A DNA stretch of 64,000 bases from Methylophilaceae bacterium (GCA_947379975.1 CANCPF010000001.1:75575-139574); one strand, 5' to 3'. Positions 19,434-29,266 are shown, numbered from the stretch's first letter. Notes: generated from the sequence alone by a model not told the origin. Made by a program: numbers and translations.

Positions 19434-19778
19434 TTACGTTAAAAATAACCAGCTTGCCCATGCAATATAAACCCATAACAACACCACTAATATTTTCAAC
19501 AAACCACTGCGTACTTGCATATTCGGCACGTAATCTTTAAACACATCGCGTATTCCTAACCATGCGTGAATAGATAAACTAATCCAAAACAACCAGCTAG
19601 CGATACGAAACCAAGTTGGCTGAAAAAATTCTAAAAATGCTGCATAAGTATCGGGTTGCAATATACAAATGCGCAGAAACAACATGACGCTGTAAACAGC
19701 CATAATTAAGGCTGTTAGCCTTTGCATCAACCATGCACGCATGCCGGGATAACGCTTGGTGAGTAACTCAATTACCAT
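19434..19778 (-). CDS. sdhD: Succinate dehydrogenase membrane anchor SdhD
   Basis: A 114-residue protein with three transmembrane helices (about 17-36, 54-77, 91-113). The second helix ends in SIHAWLGIRDVFKDYV, where His is the expected haem b ligand and the following Asp and Tyr shape the quinone site. Its ATG (19778) overlaps the end of sdhC, indicating translational coupling. The length matches the family. Confidence 0.93.
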   Translation of the reverse strand: MVIELLTKRYPGMRAWLMQRLTALIMAVYSVMLFLRICILQPDTYAAFLEFFQPTWFRIASWLFWISLSIHAWLGIRDVFKDYVPNMQVRSGLLKILVVLLWVYIAWASWLFLT

Positions 19779-20182
19779 AATTTAATCGCCAATACTAAAG
19801 TAGCCAACACGCCTAAAACCAATACGATTTTGCTGGTATAACGCGCTTTCATTAGCGTGGTCATCCAATGCACATCCATGGCTAAATGTCTTACACCGGC
19901 AAAGAAGTGATGAAAAAATGCCCAAGCAAATCCAAGCGTAATAAGTTTGCTGAAAGGTGAATTTAAAATTGAAACGACTGCTTCAAAATGAGCCGCTGAG
20001 CTTAAGGACAACTGCAACAACAACAACATGATAGGCAACACCAAAAACAAAGCACAACCTGTGGCTCTATGTAAAATAGAAACTAGGGCATTAATCGGCA
20101 ATCTAATTGTTAATAGATTAAGATTTTTTGGCCGGTTTTTGGCTTTAGCCTTGCGGCTGGCTTGAATGTCATTTTCTGGCAT
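19772..20182 (-). CDS. sdhC: Succinate dehydrogenase cytochrome b556 subunit SdhC
   Basis: Membrane anchor subunit with three helices. The head NRPKNLNLLTIRLPINALVS leads into SILHRATG, the SdhC signature with the conserved Ser and His near the quinone site. HHFFAGVRHLAMDVHW carries the haem ligand His. I chose the ATG at 20182 (136 residues); an upstream in-frame start at 20254 would overlap the malic enzyme gene and give an atypical head. sdhC starts the sdhCDAB order and may be read through from the malic enzyme gene 40 bp upstream. Confidence 0.92.
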   Translation of the reverse strand: MPENDIQASRKAKAKNRPKNLNLLTIRLPINALVSILHRATGCALFLVLPIMLLLLQLSLSSAAHFEAVVSILNSPFSKLITLGFAWAFFHHFFAGVRHLAMDVHWMTTLMKARYTSKIVLVLGVLATLVLAIKLW

Positions 20183-20222
20183 AAAGGTCACTTTTATGTT
20201 TATTATGTTACTTAGTTGGCTA

Positions 20223-21434
20223 TTAGCTATTAGCCTGCTGCAATCTTGCTGCATCGGCTACCGCGCCAGAAACGATACTCAGCAAGCGCGTGTCAAATGG
20301 CTTAGGAATAATATATTCCTTGCCAAAACTTAAGCTCGTTAAATTGTAAGCTTTGAGCACATCCTCAGGCACAGGTTCACGCGCTAACGCAGCTAAAGCA
20401 CGTGCAGCTGCAATTTGCATTTCATCGGTAATTTGTTTGGCTTTAGCATCCAAAGCGCCACGGAATAAATAAGGGAAACACAGCGCATTATTCACTTGGT
20501 TTGGAAAGTCTGAGCGGCCGGTAGCCATTAAAAGATCATCACGCACCGCGTGCGCCAAACTTGGTTGTATTTCAGGATCAGGATTGGCTAAAGCAAATAC
20601 CACAGGATTTTTTGCCATGAGTTTAAGCAGCTCAGGCATCAAGGTGTTAGCCGCAGAAACGCCGATAAAAACATCCGCATCTGGCATTACATCGGCCAAG
20701 TTTTTAGCCGCGCTAGGCGCAACGGCTAAATGGCGATTATTGTCGTGCAGGTCAGCACGTGAAGTGTCGAGCACACCAGATTTATCGACCATGGTGATAT
20801 TATTAGCGCCCATCAATTTAAGTAATCTGGCACAAGAGCAGCCTGCTGCGCCTGCGCCTAAAAATACGATTTTTGCCGTGCTTAGCGTTTTACCTTGTAT
20901 CTCTAAAGCATTGGTTAACGCAGCCGCGACAATTACCGCTGTGCCATGCTGATCATCATGAAATACTGGAATATCTAAACGTGCGCGTAATTCTTTTTCA
21001 ATTCTAAAACAATGCGGCGCAGCAATATCTTCTAAATTAATACCACCAAAAGTAGGCGCAATATTCACTACAGTCTCAATAAACGCCTCTACACTAGGCG
21101 CAGTAATTTCAATATCAAAAACATCAATTCCGGCAAAACGTTTAAACAGTACGGCCTTACCTTCCATTACTGGTTTACTGGCTAGCGCGCCCATATTACC
21201 TAAGCCCAACACCGCTGTGCCGTCAGTAATTACCGCCACTAAATTACCTTTATTGGTATATTTATATGCATTTGCCGGATCACGATTAATTTCACGCACT
21301 GGCACCGCAACACCCGGCGTATAAGCTAAAGACAAGTCATCTTGCGTAGCGCATGGTTTAGATGACTCAACGGAGAGTTTTCCTGGTCTAGGAAACTCGT
21401 GGTAATCAAGTGCGCGTTTTTTTAAATCGTCCAT
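20223..21434 (-). CDS. Malic enzyme, short form without phosphotransacetylase domain
   Basis: Oxidative decarboxylation of malate to pyruvate and CO2 with NAD(P). At 403 residues it has the malic N-terminal domain (SLAYTPGVAVPVREI, GLGNMGALASKPVMEGKAVL) and the NAD-binding domain (VFLGAGAAGCSCARLL). It lacks the C-terminal phosphotransacetylase-like domain of the 750-residue MaeB. Lys and Asp catalytic residues are present in EGKAVLFKRF and FHDDQHGTA. NAD or NADP preference cannot be told. It is the first gene of the block malic enzyme-sdhCDAB-sdhE and could return methylcitrate-cycle succinate to pyruvate. Confidence 0.92.
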   Translation of the reverse strand: MDDLKKRALDYHEFPRPGKLSVESSKPCATQDDLSLAYTPGVAVPVREINRDPANAYKYTNKGNLVAVITDGTAVLGLGNMGALASKPVMEGKAVLFKRFAGIDVFDIEITAPSVEAFIETVVNIAPTFGGINLEDIAAPHCFRIEKELRARLDIPVFHDDQHGTAVIVAAALTNALEIQGKTLSTAKIVFLGAGAAGCSCARLLKLMGANNITMVDKSGVLDTSRADLHDNNRHLAVAPSAAKNLADVMPDADVFIGVSAANTLMPELLKLMAKNPVVFALANPDPEIQPSLAHAVRDDLLMATGRSDFPNQVNNALCFPYLFRGALDAKAKQITDEMQIAAARALAALAREPVPEDVLKAYNLTSLSFGKEYIIPKPFDTRLLSIVSGAVADAARLQQANS

Positions 21435-21546
21435 TATTCTCTATGCCTTATTAAGAATTTAGTTTTTTTAAGTGCTTACTGCTAATTGTGCAGTATTTAT
21501 TTGTATAGCTATTGATTTTGCCGCTAAAGCGTATTTTCAAAAGTGG

Positions 21547-22284
21547 TTATTCAAGTTCATTCATATAATGGTGATTGTCGGTCACACACGAACCTAAACG
21601 CCATTCCATAGGTTTATCACCATAAGTAAATGAAACACGCTCTATGCTCAATAGCGGCTCACCTGCGCTCAAACCCAAGGCTGTTGCCACCTCACCGGCG
21701 GCAGCAACTGCTTTCAAGCGCTCTTCCGCACGTATCATTCGCACACCAAATTCAGACTCGTACATGCTATACATAGAGCCGTTATTCTCTTCTACGCGCG
21801 TGCCATTAAGACCTTTGAATGCATTCGCCGGCACCACAATATGGTCAAAAATCAGCGGCCGTCCAGAAAAAGTAAGTAGTCTTTTAATTTCTATGGTTGA
21901 AGCACCAGCCTTCATATCCAATATCTGACCCATGCGCACATCGGCTTTACCCTTAGTGCATGAGATAAATTCGTTTTGCAAAAGCTCTTTTTGTCCATCG
22001 ACAGAAGTGAGCCTTAAAAACCTAAGCTTCATGCCTTCTGCGCTATGCGTGGCGACAAACGTGCCTTTACCCTGGCGACGAATCAGAATGTTTTCTGTGG
22101 CTAATGCATCGATTGCTTTTCTAACTGTACCTTGGCTGACTTTATATCGGCCAGCCAGCTCAATTTCGCTAGGAATCATATCGCCTGGACGCCACTCACC
22201 ACCGATCAAACTTTGTGTAAGTAACACTTTAATTTGGTCATAAAGCGGTTTGTAGCTTGGCGAGTTGTAGTGTTTATCTATCAT
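21547..22284 (-). CDS. GntR-family regulator (HutC/UTRA type)
   Basis: A 245-residue transcription factor. The winged helix spans about 15-80, with PSEIELAGRYKVSQGTVRKA and the recognition region RRQGKGTFVA. A UTRA effector-binding domain fills about 95-240, ending in RLGSCVTDNHHYMNELE. It lies between the minus-strand TCA block and the plus-strand CoA lyase/prp operon and is divergent from the latter, so it is the natural candidate regulator of one or both. Paired palindromes lie in the shared upstream region. The ligand is unknown; an organic acid or acyl-CoA is a guess from context. Confidence 0.88.
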   Translation of the reverse strand: MIDKHYNSPSYKPLYDQIKVLLTQSLIGGEWRPGDMIPSEIELAGRYKVSQGTVRKAIDALATENILIRRQGKGTFVATHSAEGMKLRFLRLTSVDGQKELLQNEFISCTKGKADVRMGQILDMKAGASTIEIKRLLTFSGRPLIFDHIVVPANAFKGLNGTRVEENNGSMYSMYESEFGVRMIRAEERLKAVAAAGEVATALGLSAGEPLLSIERVSFTYGDKPMEWRLGSCVTDNHHYMNELE

Positions 22285-22408
22285 AAGTTTAATATTTCAT
22301 CCAAGGTCTAATGCGCTGCGGCTTAATGGTTCAAGTGCAGATACAGTTTGCGCTTATTTACATTAAGTGCATTTATATCACGACCATTTTAATTAGTCTA
22401 GTGTTTTA

Positions 22409-22431
22409 TATCTTATATAAGACATAAGATA
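22409..22431. promoter_or_regulatory. Overlapping palindromes, candidate GntR operator
   Basis: A perfect 12-bp palindrome TCTTATATAAGA (22411-22422) overlaps a second inverted repeat, TATCTTAT (22409-22416) and ATAAGATA (22424-22431) with a 7-bp spacer. The site lies directly upstream of a consensus promoter and in the divergent region next to the GntR gene. No second copy was seen upstream of the malic enzyme, fumarase or acnB genes. Confidence 0.5.
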
Positions 22432-22435
22432 TTTG

Positions 22436-22465
22436 TTGACAGATTTTAATTTCACTCTATATAAT
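22436..22465 (+). promoter_or_regulatory. Consensus sigma-70 promoter of the CoA lyase/prp operon
   Basis: TTGACA (22436-22441) and TATAAT (22460-22465) are both perfect hexamers with an 18-bp spacer. The promoter points toward the gene at 22563, leaving a leader of about 90 nt. The operator-like palindromes end 4 bp before the -35 box. Confidence 0.8.
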
Positions 22466-22562
22466 CAAAACCATTAGCAAATTGTAAAAAAATAATTTCA
22501 AAATACAGTGAATAACTATACTAATTAAAATTCTGTAAACCAAGGCTCAAAAAGGTATTAAG

Positions 22563-23444
22563 ATGAATCAATATTTTCGCCCTCGCCGCTCCATGTTATA
22601 TGTGCCTGGCTGCAATACTCATTATCTAGAGCGTGCGCGTACACTACATGCGGATTCGGTCATTCTTGATTTAGGCGATCCTATATTGGTGGAATGCAAA
22701 GAAGAGTCACGTGACAATGTCGTGCGCTTTGTTAATGAGGGTGGTTATGGCTCACGTGAAGTAGTCGTCCGCGTTAACGACCTTGATTCGCCATGGGGCG
22801 CGGATGACATCAAAGCTATCGCGAAAACGAAAGTAGACGCGATTCTTTTTCCTAATATTGAATCACGCGAAGATGTACTCACAGCACTATCAATGCTAGA
22901 TGCAGCCGGCGGTAGCCACATCCCAATTATGGTGATGATAGAAAGCCCTATCGCCGTGCTCAACGCAAAAGAGATTGCTAGCGCATCCAATCGGATTGTT
23001 TGCATTGTTATGGCAACTTCCGATTTAATTTCGCAACTGCACGCAAGAGTCACGCATGAACGTTCATCTATTTTGACTTCTTTATCACTAGTGATATTGG
23101 CCGCTCGCGCTTACGGCAGAGCTGTAGTTGACGGCATTACTAGTGATTTTAAAAATATGCATTCTTTTGAATATGCTTGCCGATTAGGTCGGGACATGGG
23201 CTTTGATGGAAAATCATTAGTACACCCTGCTCAACTAGCTTACAGCAACGATGCTTACACGCCAAAAGCTGATGAAGTGCGCCACGCCCGCGAAATTATT
23301 CAAGCATTAAAAGCAGCTAACGAAGCGGGCAAAGGCACAGTGGTGGTAAACGATAAACTGGTAGAGCAGCACCATGTTAAAGCCGCCACGCGCTTATTAA
23401 AATTAAGCGAACTTATTGCAAAATTGGAAGAAAGCCATGTCTAG
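22563..23444 (+). CDS. CitE-like CoA ester lyase, variant active site
   Basis: A 293-residue HpcH/HpaI-type barrel, the standard CitE length. It starts FRPRRSMLYVPGCN, typical of the family. The Glu ligand is present in MIESPIAVL and the Asp ligand in ATSDLI, and GKSLVHPAQL is conserved near the C-terminus. However, the usual DLED-(A/G)V motif reads VILDLGDPILVECK, with Gly replacing Glu. Likely substrates are citramalyl-, malyl- or methylmalyl-CoA. First gene of the operon; its end overlaps the next start by 8 bp. Confidence 0.82.
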   Translation: MNQYFRPRRSMLYVPGCNTHYLERARTLHADSVILDLGDPILVECKEESRDNVVRFVNEGGYGSREVVVRVNDLDSPWGADDIKAIAKTKVDAILFPNIESREDVLTALSMLDAAGGSHIPIMVMIESPIAVLNAKEIASASNRIVCIVMATSDLISQLHARVTHERSSILTSLSLVILAARAYGRAVVDGITSDFKNMHSFEYACRLGRDMGFDGKSLVHPAQLAYSNDAYTPKADEVRHAREIIQALKAANEAGKGTVVVNDKLVEQHHVKAATRLLKLSELIAKLEESHV

Positions 23445-24519
23445 TGTAAATATCGGCTCGAAAATAAACGCAGGTAATTATTTTGAGAATTTCCGCCTCA
23501 ATCAAGTGATTCAACATGCCACACCACGCACAATTACTGATGGTGAAACGGCTTTGCACATCGCATTAACAGGCGCACGCCAAGTATTACATTCAGCAGA
23601 AACGGTAGCGCTGTCTTTAGGATACAAAACTCGCCCAATAGACGATTTACTGGCTTTTCATATTGCCTTTGGTAAAACTGTGCCAGACATTTCCGTCAAC
23701 GCCGTGGCGAATTTAGGCTATGCAGACGTGCGCTTTTTACAACCAGTTTATGCTGGCGACACACTGAGCACCAGCTCAACCGTGATTGGTCTGAAACAAA
23801 ATTCCAATGGAAAATCTGGCGTGGTCTATGTGCGCTCAGTAGCAATTAATCAAGACCAGCAAGCGGTATTTTCATGGGTACGTTGGGTGATGGTGCATAA
23901 AAAAGACTTAACTGCAGCTGCACCTGAAACCGTGGTGCCGAATTTACTCAATTACGTGCCGGTTGCTGAGCTCAACATACCGGGCTTTCTTGATGCCGGT
24001 CAATTTGATACCAGCATCACTGGTGGGCAATATTTATGGGATGACTACCAAGTGGGCGAGCGCATTAATCACCCAGCCGGTATGACAGTTAGCGATAGCG
24101 ACCATACGCTGGCGACTAAACTTTATCAAAATAATGCACGCTTACATTTTGATGATGTGATGATGAAAAAAACCGCCTTTGGCCGCAGATTAATGTACGG
24201 CGGACACATTATTTCATTGTGCCGTGCGCTGTCGCATGATGGCTTGGAAAACGCCTTATCAATTTTAGCGATTAATGCTGGCACACACTGCAATCCAACT
24301 TTTGGCGATGACACTATTTATACTTGGACTGAAATTCTAGACAAGTGGGAAATACCTAATCGTAGCGATGTTGCGGCATTGAGATTACGCATGGTAGGCG
24401 TTAAAAACCTAGCGGCTGATACGCTTGAAAACACGCATATAAGCAACGACGGCAAACAAAGCTATCACCCAAACGTGGTGTTAGATTTGGACTACACCGT
24501 GCTAATGCCGCGAAGATAA
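23437..24519 (+). CDS. Mesaconyl-CoA hydratase-like double-hotdog (MaoC) protein
   Basis: About 360 residues with two hotdog folds, resembling mesaconyl-C1-CoA hydratase, which interconverts mesaconyl-CoA and beta-methylmalyl-CoA. The first fold has NAVANLGYADVRFLQPVYAGD. The second has GMTVSDSDHTLATKLYQN (catalytic Asp/His region), HFDDVMMKKTAFGRRLMYGG and the tail HPNVVLDLDYTVLMPRR. The start at 23437 lies inside the previous gene's last codons after GGAAG, implying coupled translation. With lyases on both sides it can link mesaconyl-CoA to propionyl-CoA plus glyoxylate. That direction is inferred. Confidence 0.8.
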   Translation: MSSVNIGSKINAGNYFENFRLNQVIQHATPRTITDGETALHIALTGARQVLHSAETVALSLGYKTRPIDDLLAFHIAFGKTVPDISVNAVANLGYADVRFLQPVYAGDTLSTSSTVIGLKQNSNGKSGVVYVRSVAINQDQQAVFSWVRWVMVHKKDLTAAAPETVVPNLLNYVPVAELNIPGFLDAGQFDTSITGGQYLWDDYQVGERINHPAGMTVSDSDHTLATKLYQNNARLHFDDVMMKKTAFGRRLMYGGHIISLCRALSHDGLENALSILAINAGTHCNPTFGDDTIYTWTEILDKWEIPNRSDVAALRLRMVGVKNLAADTLENTHISNDGKQSYHPNVVLDLDYTVLMPRR

Positions 24520-24566
24520 AATTAAGTTTACATAAATATAATAGTTAAGAATTTAGGACAAAAAAT

Positions 24567-25565
24567 ATGACAACTCAGCATCTAGTTCACCCCAGCGAAG
24601 CATTATTCAGCGGTGAAAAATCGTTTCCTATCATTCCGTCATGCGAGCATTTTGCTGGCAGTGAAAAATTAATTCTAAAGGCTTTATCGCTACAAGACAG
24701 CATAGGCGCGGTGTTTGATATTACCTGCGATTGTGAAGATGGCGCACAAGCTGGCCAAGAACGCGAACACGCCGCAATGATCGTTAGAGTATTAACCAGC
24801 GACGCAAACAAACATAAAATGGCCGGTGCGCGTATTCACGATTACACGCATGCCAATTGGAAGCAAGATGTAGACATTTTAGTCAGTGGCGCTGGGCAGG
24901 TATTAAGTTATATCACCATTCCAAAATGTACTACTTTTACACAAGCCAAAGAGATGATTAGCTACATTCAGCAAGTGGCAAAAGCAAATAATATTAGCCG
25001 TGAAATTCCAGTACATATATTAGTAGAAACCCACGGTGCACTGAAAGCCGTACATGAAATTGCGACTTTACCTTGGGTGCAAGTATTGGATTTTGGTTTA
25101 ATGGATTTTGTCAGTGGCCATCATGGCGCAATTCCAGCATCGGCAATGCGTAGCCCAGGCCAATTTGAGCATCGCTTATTGGCACGCGCTAAAGCTGAGT
25201 TAGTAGCAGCAGCCTTGGCTAATGGCGTCGTTCCAGCTCATAACGTGACCTTAGATCTTAAAAACGTAGAAACCACCCATTCGGATGCTACGCGCGCGCG
25301 CAACGAATTTGGCTTTTTACGTATGTGGAGCATTTACCCTACACAAATTGAAGCGATTGTTGACGCGATGAAGCCGAATTTTGATGAAGTGCAAGATGGC
25401 GCAAATATTTTACTAGCCGCACAAAAAGCCGATTGGGGCCCAATTCAATATGACGGTGAACTGCATGACCGCGCAACTTATCGTTATTTCTGGGAGATTT
25501 TGCAGAAAGCCAAATTAACCAAAGTAGAGATTCCAGCAGAAGCAAACGCGGCATTTTTTAGTTAG
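24567..25565 (+). CDS. HpcH/HpaI-type malyl-CoA / beta-methylmalyl-CoA lyase-like protein
   Basis: A 332-residue barrel, close in size to the L-malyl-CoA/beta-methylmalyl-CoA lyases. The acidic motif DITCDCEDGAQAGQE lies near residue 50. Other motifs are GARIHDYTH, ILVETHGALK (Glu ligand), DFGLMDFVSGHHG (Asp ligand), and LRMWSIYPTQIEAI in place of the shorter KxxIHPxQI end. It is likely to cleave or form beta-methylmalyl-CoA from propionyl-CoA and glyoxylate, but malyl-CoA is equally possible. Third gene of the operon, just before prpB. Confidence 0.78.
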   Translation: MTTQHLVHPSEALFSGEKSFPIIPSCEHFAGSEKLILKALSLQDSIGAVFDITCDCEDGAQAGQEREHAAMIVRVLTSDANKHKMAGARIHDYTHANWKQDVDILVSGAGQVLSYITIPKCTTFTQAKEMISYIQQVAKANNISREIPVHILVETHGALKAVHEIATLPWVQVLDFGLMDFVSGHHGAIPASAMRSPGQFEHRLLARAKAELVAAALANGVVPAHNVTLDLKNVETTHSDATRARNEFGFLRMWSIYPTQIEAIVDAMKPNFDEVQDGANILLAAQKADWGPIQYDGELHDRATYRYFWEILQKAKLTKVEIPAEANAAFFS

Positions 25566-25626
25566 TTTTACGTACATTAGCTTTACACAGGACAAGTTTG
25601 AATTCTTCAAAATTGAATCGTAGCCG

Positions 25627-25656
25627 TTTTAATAATACAAGTTTTAATACTACAAG
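25627..25656. repeat. 15-bp tandem repeat upstream of prpB
   Basis: TTTTAATAATACAAG (25627-25641) is followed directly by TTTTAATACTACAAG (25642-25656), with one mismatch, and by a partial third unit. It lies 24 bp before prpB in the 115-bp gap after the lyase gene. It may be a regulatory site or simple sequence drift. Confidence 0.6.
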
Positions 25657-25680
25657 TTTAAATCATTCAGGTAATTAAAT

Positions 25681-26568
25681 ATGACACAAGCAACCAACGC
25701 TGGCGCACGATTTCGCGCTGCCCTTAAAGCAGAATCACCACTACAAATTATTGGTGCAATTAATGCTTATCATGCCATGCTTGCCACCCAAAGCGGCTTC
25801 AAAGCAATTTACTTATCTGGTGGCGGCGTGGCGGCTGGTTCTTTGGGTTTGCCAGATTTAGGCATTTCTACTTTAGAAGATGTGTTGATTGATGTGCGTA
25901 GAATCACCGATGCAGTAGATACACCGCTGTTAGTGGACATTGATACCGGTTTTGGTGGTGCGTTCAACATTGCCCGTAGCGTAAAAGCAGTTGCAAAAGC
26001 CGGCGCCGCAGCGGTACATATTGAAGACCAAGTACAAGCAAAACGCTGTGGCCATAGACCAAATAAAGCGATTGTGACACTAGCAGAAATGGTAGACCGC
26101 GTAAAAGCTGCAGTTGATGCTAAACCTTACGATGACTTTGTAATTATGGCGCGTACTGATGCTTTAGCTGTTGAAGGTTTGCAATCTGCCATAGACCGTG
26201 CCTGTGCTTGTGTTGAAGCAGGTGCCGACATGATTTTCCCTGAAGCGATTACTGAACTTAGCATGTACAAACAGTTTGCTGCCGCGGTTAATGTGCCAAT
26301 TTTAGCCAATATTACTGAATTTGGTAGCACGCCATTATTTACCGTTAATGAGTTACGCACCGCTGATGTCGGCATGGTGCTTTACCCGCTGTCAGCTTTC
26401 CGTGCTATGAATCAAGCCGCGCTTACCGTGTATGAAACCATGCGTAAAGAAGGCACGCAAAAAAATGTCATTGGCTTAATGCAAACACGTGCCGATCTTT
26501 ATGAGCATTTGGGTTATCACGCCTTTGAGCAAAAATTGGATGCTTTGTTTAAGCAAGAAAAAGCTTAA
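25681..26568 (+). CDS. prpB: 2-methylisocitrate lyase
   Basis: Cleaves 2-methylisocitrate to pyruvate and succinate, the last step of the methylcitrate cycle. At 295 residues it matches the family. Motifs include [18 protein letters not shown], the Mg-binding [13 protein letters not shown], and the catalytic-cysteine signature [10 protein letters not shown] near residue 123, which is characteristic of PrpB within the isocitrate lyase superfamily. It is followed by prpC after 41 bp. Confidence 0.96.
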   Translation: MTQATNAGARFRAALKAESPLQIIGAINAYHAMLATQSGFKAIYLSGGGVAAGSLGLPDLGISTLEDVLIDVRRITDAVDTPLLVDIDTGFGGAFNIARSVKAVAKAGAAAVHIEDQVQAKRCGHRPNKAIVTLAEMVDRVKAAVDAKPYDDFVIMARTDALAVEGLQSAIDRACACVEAGADMIFPEAITELSMYKQFAAAVNVPILANITEFGSTPLFTVNELRTADVGMVLYPLSAFRAMNQAALTVYETMRKEGTQKNVIGLMQTRADLYEHLGYHAFEQKLDALFKQEKA

Positions 26569-26609
26569 TTATAAAACCAGCTAAACAGCAATATCGGGAG
26601 AAACTAGCC

Positions 26610-27761
26610 ATGACCAACACCACTGAAGCACCTAAAAAAACAAAAAAAGGTGTAGCCCTTGCTGGCGTTACTGCCGGCACAACAGCCATTTGTACCGTAG
26701 GCCATACCGGTAACGATTTACATTACCGTGGCTACGACATTATTGAATTAGCCAAAAATTCGACGTTTGAAGAAGTGGCTTATTTATTAATTCACGGTGA
26801 ATTGCCAAATAAATCAGAATTAAGTGCTTACCATGCAAAACTTAAAAAATTACGTAGTTTGCCAGATGCACTTAAAGCCGTATTAGAGCAAATTCCAAAG
26901 AATACGCATCCGATGGATGTGATGCGAACTGCTTGCGCGATGTTAGGCACCTTAGAACCAGAAGACGCTGACCGTAATACAGCAGCGGCAAAAGATTTAG
27001 GTGACCGTTTGATAAGCTGTTTTGGCTCAATTTTGCTGTATTGGTATCACTTTAGCCATAATGGCAAACGCGTTAACGTAGAAACTGGTGATGACAGCAT
27101 CGCGGCACACTTTTTACACGTATTGCACGGCAGAGCGCCTAGCCAACTTCATATAGATGCGATGAATACATCTTTAGTCCTTTATGCTGAGCATGAATTT
27201 AACGCATCGACCTTTACTGGCCGAGTCATCGCAGGCACCTTATCTGACATGTATTCCTGCATTACCGGCGCGATTGGCGCGCTACGTGGCGCGAAACATG
27301 GTGGCGCGAATGAAGCGGCAATGGAAATTATTGAGCGTTATAAAAATGCTGACGAAGCCGAAGCAGATATTTTGGAACGCATGGCTAAAAAAGAAATTAT
27401 CATCGGTTTTGGTCATCCGGTTTACACCATTGCGGACCCGCGTAATGAATCAATCAAAGAAGTTAGCCGCAAGTTATGTGCTGATGCTGGCAACATGACA
27501 CTTTTTGACATCTCCGCAAGAATTGAAGAAGTGATGTGGCGTGAGAAAAAAATGTTCCCTAACCTCGATTGGTATAGCGCATCTAGCTATCACATGATGG
27601 GCATTCCAACGGGCATGTTCACACCAATTTTCGTTATTTCACGCACTACCGGATGGGTTGCGCATGTGATTGAGCAGCGCATTGATAATAAAATCATTCG
27701 CCCAAATGCTGAATATACCGGGCCAGATAATCGCCCATACGTTGCCCTAAATAATCGTTAA
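26610..27761 (+). CDS. prpC: 2-methylcitrate synthase
   Basis: Condenses propionyl-CoA with oxaloacetate to 2-methylcitrate. It is a citrate synthase-fold enzyme of 383 residues, shorter than the GltA type. The opening [20 protein letters not shown] and YRGYDI are typical of PrpC. Active-site His lie in [11 protein letters not shown] and GFGHPVYT, with the late Asp expected near [20 protein letters not shown]. It has a good ribosome binding site (GGGAG). It lies between prpB and prpD, which settles its assignment over citrate synthase. Confidence 0.95.
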   Translation: MTNTTEAPKKTKKGVALAGVTAGTTAICTVGHTGNDLHYRGYDIIELAKNSTFEEVAYLLIHGELPNKSELSAYHAKLKKLRSLPDALKAVLEQIPKNTHPMDVMRTACAMLGTLEPEDADRNTAAAKDLGDRLISCFGSILLYWYHFSHNGKRVNVETGDDSIAAHFLHVLHGRAPSQLHIDAMNTSLVLYAEHEFNASTFTGRVIAGTLSDMYSCITGAIGALRGAKHGGANEAAMEIIERYKNADEAEADILERMAKKEIIIGFGHPVYTIADPRNESIKEVSRKLCADAGNMTLFDISARIEEVMWREKKMFPNLDWYSASSYHMMGIPTGMFTPIFVISRTTGWVAHVIEQRIDNKIIRPNAEYTGPDNRPYVALNNR

Positions 27762-27794
27762 TTTTAACCATTTTTAAATCTCTGAAAGCGCCCT

Positions 27795-29255
27795 ATGTCA
27801 TCTCATATCTCTAACGTACGCCCTGCACCAGACCAAGTAATCGTCGATATTGCCAATTATGTGGCTGATTTTGAAATCAAATCTGACGAAGCTTTTGATA
27901 CCGCCCGTAATTGCTTAATGGATACATTAGGTTGCGGTTTTGAAGCACTAGACTACCCAGCTTGTACCAAATTACTGGGTCCAGTAGTCGCCGGCACTAT
28001 AGTACCAAATGGTGCAAAAGTACCAGGCACTAGCTTCCAATTAGATCCGATTCTAGCGGCATTCAATATTGGTGCGATGATCCGCTGGTTAGATTTTAAC
28101 GACACTTGGTTAGCCGCTGAATGGGGTCACCCATCGGACAACTTAGGTGGCATTTTAGCCACCGCTGATTATCTTTCACGTAAAAATGTTGCTGAAGGTA
28201 AAGCTGCACTCACCATGAAAGATGTGTTGACTGCCATGATTAAAGCGCATGAAATTCAAGGTGTTTTAGCGCTTGAAAATAGCTTTAACCGCGTAGGTTT
28301 AGATCATGTTATTTTAGTAAAAATAGCCTCAACAGCCGTTGTAACGAAATTACTCGGTGGCAATAAAGAAGATATTATCAACGCCGTTTCTAACGCGTTT
28401 GTAGATGGCCAAAGCCTACGTACTTATCGCCATAGCCCAAATACTGGCTCACGTAAATCATGGGCAGCGGGTGATGCAACCAGCCGTGCTGTACGTTTAG
28501 CGTGGATGACCATGCAAGGTGAAATGGGTTATCCATCAGCACTTACTGCAAAAACATGGGGCTTTTACGATGTATTATTTAAAGGCAATGCATTCAAATT
28601 TCAACGTGGCTACGGTTCTTATGTGATGGAACAAGTATTGTTTAAAATCTCATTCCCAGCTGAATTTCACGCACAAACAGCAGTGGAATGCGCGATTCAA
28701 TTAAACGCGCAAGTGGGCAATAAATTACAAACGCTAGCGCAAATCGCCGAAATCGATAGAATTGTCATCACCACACATGAATCAGCAATTCGTATTATTG
28801 ACAAAACCGGCCCGCTAGATAATCCAGCTGACCGTGACCACTGTATTCAATACATGGCAACCATTGGTTTGCTAAAAGGCAACTTAACAGCCAAAGATTA
28901 TGAAAATGACGTGGCGAGTGACCCACGCATCGACGCGATCCGTGCAAAAATGGCCTGTGTAGAAAAAGCGGAATACTCAGCAGACTACCTAAACCCAGAA
29001 AAACGCTCAATCGCCAACGCCATTCAAGTGTTCTTTAAAGACGGTAGCAGCTCAGATAATATCGCCGTGGAATACCCAATCGGCCATAGACGCCGCCGTG
29101 GCCAAGGCATCCCTGAGTTAGTTAAAAAATTCCAAGTGAATTTAGCACGCCGTTTTGATGCAAAGAAACAAGCAGATATTTTAGCATTGTGTTTAGATCA
29201 AGCTAAATTAGAAGCTACGCCAGTGAATGTGTTTGTAGATATGTTAGTCGCGTAA
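27795..29255 (+). CDS. prpD: 2-methylcitrate dehydratase
   Basis: MmgE/PrpD-family dehydratase of 486 residues, converting 2-methylcitrate to 2-methyl-cis-aconitate without a metal cluster. Signatures are [39 protein letters not shown] near residue 95, [17 protein letters not shown], and [19 protein letters not shown]. The product needs AcnB for the next hydration, consistent with acnB in the neighbouring block. It is the last gene of the plus-strand operon; a perfect hairpin follows. Confidence 0.95.
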   Translation: MSSHISNVRPAPDQVIVDIANYVADFEIKSDEAFDTARNCLMDTLGCGFEALDYPACTKLLGPVVAGTIVPNGAKVPGTSFQLDPILAAFNIGAMIRWLDFNDTWLAAEWGHPSDNLGGILATADYLSRKNVAEGKAALTMKDVLTAMIKAHEIQGVLALENSFNRVGLDHVILVKIASTAVVTKLLGGNKEDIINAVSNAFVDGQSLRTYRHSPNTGSRKSWAAGDATSRAVRLAWMTMQGEMGYPSALTAKTWGFYDVLFKGNAFKFQRGYGSYVMEQVLFKISFPAEFHAQTAVECAIQLNAQVGNKLQTLAQIAEIDRIVITTHESAIRIIDKTGPLDNPADRDHCIQYMATIGLLKGNLTAKDYENDVASDPRIDAIRAKMACVEKAEYSADYLNPEKRSIANAIQVFFKDGSSSDNIAVEYPIGHRRRRGQGIPELVKKFQVNLARRFDAKKQADILALCLDQAKLEATPVNVFVDMLVA

Positions 29256-29266
29256 GCAATCTGACG

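Noticed and set aside
20183..20254. Longer SdhC start at 20254
   Set aside because: It overlaps the malic enzyme end and adds residues unlike any SdhC head; ATG 20182 fits the family.
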